From NCBI GenBank assembly GCA_000320605.2, contig KB445791.1:1825854-1889853 (forward strand): 64,000 bases of DNA. The letters are read 5' to 3'. The stretch comes from Gelatoporia subvermispora B (taxonomy: Eukaryota > Basidiomycota > Agaricomycetes > Polyporales > Gelatoporiaceae). The translations under genes were made by a program, and so were the position numbers. The notes under the pieces are model-generated. The model ran no database searches. It was not told where the DNA came from and was given only the letters and a program-made list of their open reading frames with translations. Shown in pieces: positions 56,448-64,000 of the stretch (positions are counted from its first letter, which is position 1; every line of letters starts with the position of its first letter).

Positions 56448-56840
56448 TCATTGACTCATCAACGCTTCGTCCCGTTGGTCCTGAACTTTCTTCATGAGGA
56501 ACAAGCTCGTGTCCAAGAAGCGATCGACGCAGTTGACGATGCAGCTCTGCTCCCCGCGGCTCAGCTGTTGACCTGGTGCCCCTGTGAGACACCTGGAGTA
56601 GGCGGGTTTGGGAATGAGCATGTCAGAATGCGTACACAAACGATAGAGCCCAGCACGTACTTGTCCCAGCAGAGGCCCGTGAACTCGTGTATCCGCTTGT
56701 GGATGCGTGCCTGTGCTTCCTGTCCCTCCAGGAAGTTCCCCAGTTCCTTCTGTAGACAAGACACGGTGTTCAGAGCAACTTCTCATCTGAGGCAACTGGG
56801 TTTGCCGTACCTGAGTCGCCTCGTCAAATTTATCGGCCAT
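56448..56840 (-). CDS. TIM8: Mitochondrial import chaperone Tim8
   Basis: A small Tim chaperone of the intermembrane space; with Tim13 it escorts membrane proteins to the TIM22 and SAM machinery. Exons 56840-56811, 56749-56661 and 56592-56448 give 87 residues, the normal length. Twin CX3C motifs are C37-WDK-C41 (the second Cys comes from the third exon) and C57-IVN-C61, followed by VDRFLDTSLFLMKKVQDQRD, the Tim8 signature. There is no cleavable presequence, as expected for the Mia40 import route. The convergent acyltransferase gene ends 175 bases away. Confidence 0.95.
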   Translation of the reverse strand: MADKFDEATQVRQTQLPQMRSCSEHRVLSTEGTGELPGGTGSTGTHPQADTRVHGPLLGQVRAGLYRLCTHSDMLIPKPAYSRCLTGAPGQQLSRGEQSCIVNCVDRFLDTSLFLMKKVQDQRDEALMSQ

Positions 56841-59061
56841 TCTGATAGGCTTTGAAGATTTTAGAGAACCGGAGAAGGTCTCTGGAGCTTAGACTGACAG
56901 CTGAAGCTGAAGGGTAGACACCAGTCCGAACGACCTCAACGAACTTCCCATAAACTTGAGCGCTTAGTAGGAAATCGTGTTCAGGATCACGTGATTGATC
57001 TGTGTGGCACGCGAGCGCTCAGCACGCGTGGCCGGTGCCGACGGACCGACGCGTAGAGCGCACTCCCAAGTTTGGATTACGGACAACCCGCAGCCTCGAC
57101 AACAGACGTACTATCTTACGGCGTGGTCCTTGTGATCGAAAGAGCTACTAGCTTCCTTGACAAGGACAGAAAATCTCATCCGTTTGTTGTCTCGGACCTT
57201 CAACGATGCTTCGTACTCACGGTATCAAGCAACTTGCCGAGTCAAGCGATGTGAGCGATTGTGCTGGGCGGCAGGACAGAGAATATACAAGGCACCATTC
57301 GGCGTTTGCGGTCCCGACGTCAGGATCGACAGACGGGGAAGAGGTCGTGGTGTTACCGGATATGATGCTTTCTTTATATACAACGCGGCTGACCTGGCGT
57401 GACCACCCCTTGTGATTGCCAAATCATGCGAGACAGTACGAATTCTGGCGCGAGAAGTCGCGAGATCTGGTCGGTTACGTCGAGGACAGATGTTCAGGGC
57501 AATACTGCCGATACATCGACCGGCCTCGGGAACCTTGATTATACAGAGTAGGGAAGGTGTTCACCAGGCCCTGCACTCTCTTCTGCTAGGAGACAGCCCC
57601 GCACACCGCTACGTAGCACGGAATCTGGGCGCATCAAAGCTATGCCATCAGCCAATGAAAAGTCTGCGCTAAGTCATCCCCAGCGCGAGAACACCTTCCA
57701 ATAAGACAACGGAAGTCCGGAGGGAGTGGCCGTGTGCTGTTCGCAATGGAGTCTAGGCTTCCTTCGTCCATATGGTGAAACTCAAGCCGGCGTTAAATCA
57801 GAACGACCCCGAAGTGATCTTGTTCCTTGCGCCTCCCATAGCCGCCTGGGTCCCAAGAACTCTGTTTGAGGGCGGCGGTAATGCAGAGTGTCGTTACCGT
57901 GAGCCCGGGGGATTTAGTCCTGGAAAAGAAGGCAAGATGCTCACGACATATGACCAGAGCAGCTGACAACGGCTCGCTATCGATGGCTTCATGGGTAACT
58001 CTAACATTCAACGGCTCCGGCGAGAGGAGCGTCCTTTTCCACGGAATGCGATAACAGCCTAGCTACAAATCACAGGAATAACATATTACGTCTACGATGA
58101 GCCGGTGCATCCGAGCGTCGTTCTGTATCCGGAGAGGGAGGCCACACACTCGATTTGAGGTGAGCCTGTAGGCGTGCCAAGTCGAATAAGGAGAGGTTGC
58201 CGCGTCAGAGCATGCGAAAGACGAGACGTTGGCGCAGCGCCCGCAGGAAACATTTGGCGGATTTTCGGCTGGCCGCGATGCGGCACCGAGGAGTGAAATC
58301 AGATTTTGCAATAGCAGAAGACTAGGTTTAACCCGGCAGGTGACGGATGTCGGCGAGGAGCACAATAGTCGGGTACTGGCCAAGGCAAATGATTGAGTCT
58401 GGCCACAGGAACAAGACAGTCTCTAGACCCAAAAGGGTGGAAAAGGGCCAAGGGATGTAGACAAACAGACGCGGTCGTGGAGATTGGATATCGCCTGGAA
58501 ACTGAAGAGTTGCAAGCAGTGGACTTACACAAGGACCGATATGAATTTGCTTCCGCGAAGGTATAGGTCGGGGTGGGCGGCCGGGAAGAGCTACGCGCTG
58601 GCGGAGATCCAAGTGGAGATCAATTTTCGACCAAATTTGGGATGCAGCCACAAGGCCAATTGAGATGTTGGTCGGGCTCGGTTGCGTCTACAGAACACAG
58701 GCTGCCATTCCGGCCATTCTCGTTACCATGCGCTGACCTATCCTTCGCCTTCATTTCTGTGTTTCCTTTGATCGCGACTAGACGGCCTCTTTGTCGGTAT
58801 CAGATTTTCTCGTCACCCGTCTTCCTCCACCGAGCCGCTCTTTCAAGCAAAGTCCATCTATCTATCGATCGCCAACCAAATAGAGTGCGGCGAGAGCATT
58901 CGACAGCGCGCTGCACGTGTGAGCAAAACCTCCTCGCGAACGCGGGAGCCGTCTTCCGCTTGCGATATAAAGGATGGGTGACAACAGCATCGGCGCCTCT
59001 TGCCCTGAGGGTCAGTGTTTCCGTAATCATCTCGTGCTTCCCGCTCTTTCCCCTCTTCTTC
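56841..59061. other. 2.2-kb intergenic region
   Basis: Upstream of both TIM8 (-) and Ies1 copy B (+). Many short ORFs but none with family motifs or consistent splicing. I found no repeats or transposon remnants by eye. The TATA element of Ies1-B is near the right end. Confidence 0.5.
58964..58972 (+). promoter_or_regulatory. TATA box of Ies1 copy B
   Basis: GATATAAAG lies 90 bases before the ATG at 59062. Ies1 copy A has no comparable element at this distance, hinting at different expression. Confidence 0.5.
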
Positions 59062-61033
59062 ATGGCGTCATCCAGTTCAACAGACCGTCTTTCTATCGCC
59101 TCCAACGTGCAAGGATGGAATCCTCAGCAAGTGAATACTCCGTGCGTGACTAGACCGAGTTGCCGGCAGGGAAGCCGTTGACGTCTGCCAAATAGTCCAC
59201 AATATCTCGGCCGCAAGACCCTACCTATCAAACGCAATGACGCCGAGCCGCTCACGCGCGAAGATCTCCAATATGACCTTCTGTACTACATATTCGCAGA
59301 TCGCACCCCTGCCTTTGTCGACCCTCTTGCTCCCGGTCGTCCTACCGTCAATTTCTGCGATCTCTATGTAAACGCCTTGTATAATTCAAGCAAATGTTCC
59401 AAGGTCCTTAAAGACAAGATGGTCGAGACTCCAGCTTTCGCCATTGAGTTTGCCAAAATTGCGCTCCTGACAAATGTGGGCAGAATCAACACGACCATGG
59501 CCTGTCAGTGTCTCCGGACAATATCAATTTTTCACTATGCTCACGCTGCCACAGTCTTTCCCGAGATGAAAACCGCGCTGCGGAGCTATCATCCCGTACC
59601 ATCTTTGCAAAAGACGGACGGTAATCTGCAAGATGCTCCGCGGATCAAGAATTGCCTGAAGGCGGCACTACTCCCGTCAGAGTTCAAAGTTCCCCCGCCG
59701 TCATCTCCCGCAGAGGTGCTCGAAAAAGTGGTGGGTACATCCGACGTGCACATTGCAGATCCTGCTTGGCATGCTGAAGCGTGACGAAAGAGGGCTGGTC
59801 AAATACCTCCGACGAGCGTGGTGAACTTGATATTTGTGCTGGCCAACTCCAACCACGCGCAGGTACGCTCCAGTCTTATTGTCTTTCGGAGGCAGATGAT
59901 AACCGCTGATGACGTATCTAGACTCTCGCACATACCCATTTCGACGCTCCTCTTGAATTTTTAGATCTATTCCTTCCCATCAATCTATCCTCGGCTTCGC
60001 GTGCCAGAGCCTTCCTGTGGCTCATGTTCTATTATCTCCAAGGGCCTGATAAACCGAATCCCTTTGCCGACGAGCTTTCTCGCGCGCAACCCGGCAAGGT
60101 CCCTCGCCTCAATCATCTCAGCCGAGAGCAAATGCAGCAGGAGAATGTTGACCCTCCCGAAGAGATTGACTGGGGCCGCAAGATGAGCGCTCATCGTACA
60201 AAATTTCTCAGAGACCTAGTTGATGAAATGGAAATGGAAAGGCGGAAAAAGAAAGAACCTCCTCCGACGGCCCCTCCGGTGTCGCCTCCTCTCACTAGTG
60301 AGTACTATTGTCGCGCTCAATTTTCTGCTCTAACACATAGGTCAGCTGAGCAACTCAGTGCCATTCGGCGGCAACGGATGCAGCGACAGGGTCCATCTGC
60401 AACAGCGTCGCCAGCACAAAATAGTCGCGGCTCGTCTCACACGCATGACTATCCCGTCATGCGTGCTGCTCCAGATCCTCGCGCGCAGTCCTCCAGGATG
60501 GCACCCCGCTGTGAGTGAGCCATAAATCTCCGAGGGATGGGCTGTAGACTGACTGAATTTCAGCTCATTATAGTGAGAACACGGCGCAAGAACGGAGCAT
60601 GCTCGAACGTGGGATAGTTCTCGATCATCTCTGAATTTAGCTCAATGTCTGTCTTGTTCCAGAGGCTTGGCATCTCACGCAAACGGTTGATCCCCTGCAA
60701 GATTCGGATGAAGAAGGCGACGAGCATCTCAGACTTGATTATGGTGAGAGGTTGTGACTGGCTTTCTCTGAAGTATGCGGACATGAACGGGGGTGCCTGC
60801 TTTCTCCTGCAGGTCGTCGATTACGTGTCTTGTCCCGTCTGAGGGGCAAAAGCCCTACGCCTGAGCCAATACCGGAGCCTGAGCCAATGCCGCCGCAAGC
60901 TATGCCGACGCCTATGCCTGGTGCGACCGATCCTAGTGGCGGACCGCACCAGTCGCAATTCCGGGTACAGCTCAATCAGGATGCCGGGGACCAAGGATCG
61001 GGTAGACTTCAGCAAGTACACTTTTGGAAATGA
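59062..61033 (+). CDS. INO80 subunit Ies1, diverged copy B
   Basis: Paralogue of the gene at 37485-39675. Nine exons (59062-59141, 59196-59503, 59555-59730, 59791-59862, 59922-60297, 60341-60508, 60564-60608, 60663-60743, 60813-61033) give 508 residues with no stop or frameshift. It aligns block by block with copy A: RKTLPIKRNDAEPLTREDLQ, LTNVGRINTTMAFFPEMKTA, SYHPVPSLQKTDGNLQDAPR, PPTSVVNLIFVLANSNHAQ, ASRARAFLWLMFYYLQGPDK, NVDPPEEIDWGRKM, RSMLEQAWHLTQTVDPLQDS and SRLRGKSPTPEPIPEPEP. Intron positions and phases match copy A at six or more sites, so it arose by DNA duplication, not retroposition. It lacks copy A's RGRGRGRG region and has a different N-terminus (MASSSSTDRLS) and C-terminal tail. 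The core is moderately diverged, so the duplication is old or evolving fast. Confidence 0.85.
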
Positions 61034-61631
61034 CCCGTATCTGATTATGAAGGTGTGAAACTCGTGGAAGTCCGTTTCGTGCGCGGGTCACTGATTCTGA
61101 GGCCCAGCATTTGACGCGATGCATGACAGGCCAGCCTATCTGGTACGAGCGACGCATTGACGTGCAATTCGGGGGATCAGGGATCTATGTTATTTCATTC
61201 TTCTGGTCAAGCTCGACAAAATTGGGAGTAATCATTGTTACGATCACGCGTGTTCCGAACACTGGGAAAAATCGATACATTGATGAAATGGTCCGGCCAT
61301 ATCATCTAGGGACTACGAACTGATGTGCGAGAGTGCGGGCGATATACGGAACACTGGGGCAGGCACAGCCTGTGAAGACGAGTGCAGCAAATGTGGTTAG
61401 GTACGTGAGGAATACAGGCATAGATCAACCACGCCTGCCTCTGTACCACCACGGGGTCCGCCAGCGCTGTCATATAACGCTCCCCGAAAGCATATCCAAT
61501 GTGAGATAGAGGTCCAACTTCTTGTGTAATAATTATATCGTCTACATGAATGGTCCTCGCCAACGCCGATGATAAAAGAGAGGCAACAGTCAGATGGCGG
61601 GCATCAATGATGTCCGATGGGAGTAGCGGGT
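61034..61631. other. Convergent intergenic region
   Basis: 600 bases between the stops of Ies1-B (+) and the unknown gene (-). No gene is supported. Confidence 0.5.
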
Positions 61632-62943
61632 TTAGAAGGCTCCGGCCAGCTCAAGGATAGGGTGGGAGAAACCTGAGCGTTCCCTCTTCGGCAGCTCAGG
61701 AGGAGCGCTGCGTCTCCGGGTCTTACGGTCTTCATCTTCCATGTAGGTCGAAAGCCCGTTCGCAACAGAAGCACTGGGAGGCAGTGTTCGACGCCGCAGC
61801 CTCGTCAACATGTTACGGGCGGTGTTCTCGCGAGCAACTACATGCTCGCGTGATATCTCGTCCAGAGAGTGCACGTTGAACTGAGTGAACTGCACAGGAG
61901 ACAAGGAGGCGGTCCGAGGAACGACAGTGGTAATCACTTCGATCTTCGGCGGCGCAGGTGAGGTAGGGGTCGAAGGGATTGAAGGCAACTCGGGACGCCA
62001 GACGCGTAGCTCTGGGTCCCGAGGAGCTGATGATCCTCGCGCAGTAGGGAATGCATGGGTAGAGAGGGGTGAAGCCGGCGGTGTTGAAAGATCCACAGTT
62101 GGGATCTGCTCTACAGAGCGCTTCTTGGTTCGCAGGAAAGCGGGCAGACGGCCGTTGGACCGCGACTGAGGCACTGCCTTCGATGTGGTCGAAGTTACGT
62201 GACCACTCATGCGAGCAGAGATCTCGTCGAGAGAAGGCAAGACCTTCCTCGGGGAGCTCAACGGGAGTACTCCAGATGCCGCAGACTTGCGACAACCAGG
62301 AAGACGGAACTCAACCTGCTCGACCCATGGGGAGCATTCCGGCGGGTCGACCTTGCCTGCGGCCCAGGATTCGAACACCTCGAGGGGCGATTCCATGCCA
62401 GGAGAGGGCATTGTGTAGTGCAAAACGGCAGGCGACTCAGGAGGCGTCTTCGGAGTCATAGTAGCCGTGGGGGACGGCGGAGCCTGCACCTTGGATAGAA
62501 AGAGCGCTCGGCGTTCAACTGGACAGTTGATAATCAGCATACGCCTCCCGACGCTGATAGCGGACTAGTCCACCCAAAAAGATTGACGTACCCTGCTTGC
62601 TCTTGTGAGCCTTAATGGCAATCTCCTTACGCAAATCGACCTCTTTCCGGCCACCCAGTCCCGCATTGCGTTCCTTTGACGCCTTCAACAAGGCCTCGAA
62701 ACGCTCCCTCTCCAGACCCTTGCTTGATGCGGTCGCGTCCGCAGGGCGAAGCGGGGACAGCTGCCTAGGGAATCGCGGTGAGAGAGTGGGCGGTGGTGAA
62801 AGCAACAAAGGCCGGAAGCCGTCATCGTCGACGGGGGTGAACGGGTATGACGCGCCCTTGGGAGAGAACGGGGAAAACGGCTCGGGTACGGGCTCCTCGG
62901 GAGGAGCGAGGAATATGGAGATTTCGGGGACAGGGATGGGCAT
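61632..62943 (-). CDS. Unknown Pro/Ser-rich protein, 412 residues
   Basis: Exons 62943-62592 and 62518-61632 join in phase (KSKQ|VERRALFLSKVQ). I do not recognise a family. The N-terminus MPIPVPEISIFLAPPEEPVP is hydrophobic/Pro-rich, followed by FSPFSPKGASYPFTPVDDDG. A charged helix GLERERFEALLKASKERNAG..KEVDLRKEIAIKAHKSKQ is the most conserved-looking part. Two short related motifs, LPSLDEISARM and VHSLDEISREH, occur 140 residues apart. The rest is low-complexity with many SP/TP sites, suggesting a phosphorylated regulatory protein; that is inference only. The ATG at 62943 is the first in the open frame. Confidence 0.7.
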
Positions 62944-63820
62944 GTTTGCGTGGCTTAGAGGGGGTAAGTTCGAGAACGACGGCGAAGACGAGTAGACGAG
63001 TAATTAGTTAGGGTAGGCGACCAGCACCAGTGCGTTGAACGCCAGCTATCTTCGCACCGGCTCGTCAGCGGGCCCGGGAGTAGAGTAGAGAGAGAAAGAC
63101 AGAAATGCAAACGACAAAACCACAGTACAGGAAGAAGGGAAGAAAACGGATGTGAGAGAGTGAAGAGGCAACTCAAGAACCCTGGAGCCGCTCAGCGCCG
63201 CGGCGGGCCATCATATCTGCACAGCGCTGCGCCCCCTCAACAGATTATGTATCACCCCACGTCCTGGCAACGCAACGACCGCGTGCGCTCTCTGCCAATT
63301 GCACCCGCAAAGCAGTAGCCCAGCCAGCTCAACACCATTATTAACGTGCATCATCAGAACAACGTCTTTGCATGTTGCCAAGCACGCGACCGCTGCCAGA
63401 CGCTGCCATGCTTTGCAGGCAACTCTTCTTCTGATTGCCCTCAACTGCTATGTCGACATGATATTCCAGTCCCGGCGAGACCGCCACGTCTCCATCCACT
63501 CCTGATCTGGTGCTGCGAACGAACCTCGGATGCGGCCTACCCGCAAGGCTTCATTACCGAGACATGGAGACACTACTGCGGGCGCCGCTCCTGCCCCGAC
63601 CCGGAATGTTACCATCTCCACTAAGTGGACAGGTACATCTACCCATCCACACCCACGTTTGTCACTGGATTTGCAGGTGTCGAACGATTGACGGGCGCAA
63701 GATGGGGATAAAGTGTTATCTGCGCGCAGTCATGTCCGACCGACGGCTCATGACCGAGACTGTCTATCGAGAGTCCTGCGAATACTAACGTACACGAAAC
63801 AGCCCCAAAATCAGCTGCAT
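62944..63820. other. Intergenic region between unknown gene and LYS1
   Basis: About 0.9 kb: the promoter of the leftward unknown gene and the 3' flank of LYS1. ORFs here have no recognisable features. Confidence 0.5.

Positions 63821-64000
<180 letters not shown>

Overview
The window is nuclear DNA of a filamentous basidiomycete, most likely an agaricomycete (mushroom or polypore type). The evidence is that almost every gene is broken by many 50-70 base introns with GT..AG ends, coding and intergenic DNA are GC-rich, and the proteins are fungal families (SAGA Sgf11, INO80 Ies1, Cdc11-type septin, Msh1, alpha-aminoadipate lysine enzymes). I saw no bacterial operon, CRISPR array, intact transposon or virus. 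Gene models were built by hand: exons were joined so that splice signals, reading phase and family motifs all agree. Where I list an exon set with a residue count, the exon lengths sum to a whole number of codons.

Layout. 0-11 kb: 3' part of SGF11 (+), an MFS transporter (-), a multi-membrane-span fungal protein (+), the SNARE BET1 (+) and the SUMO protease ULP1 (-). 11-16 kb: an intron-containing tRNA-Met and a 1013-residue PLP decarboxylase of the non-canonical fungal aromatic amino acid decarboxylase type. 16-23 kb: a gene-poor, GC-rich stretch with a decayed tandem duplication, a Yippee-like protein and a small unknown protein. 23-37 kb: mitochondrial aconitase (Aco2-like), mitochondrial MutS homologue MSH1 and a Cdc11-type septin from a short shared promoter, and a long MIT-domain protein. 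37-44 kb: INO80 subunit Ies1 copy A (-), an erythromycin-esterase-like protein (+) and an aquaglyceroporin (-). 44-57 kb: a long alpha/beta hydrolase, an F-box/LRR-like protein, an AAAP amino acid transporter, an OM14-like membrane protein, a lysophospholipid acyltransferase and TIM8. 59-64 kb: Ies1 copy B (+), an unknown disordered protein (-) and the 3' end of LYS1 (-).

Functional threads. Several products act in mitochondria (aconitase, Msh1, Tim8, the OM14-like protein). Two enzymes may both serve lysine synthesis by the alpha-aminoadipate route (Aco2-type aconitase and saccharopine dehydrogenase), although they lie 37 kb apart and do not form a cluster. Two chromatin subunits (Sgf11, Ies1) and secretory or membrane-lipid proteins (Bet1, acyltransferase) make the region mostly ordinary housekeeping DNA. 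The most unusual observations are the decarboxylase with its large extra C-terminal domain and a 5-base exon, two diverged intact Ies1 paralogues 20 kb apart in inverted orientation, exons of 5-16 bases in three unrelated genes, and a repeated basic insertion in Msh1.
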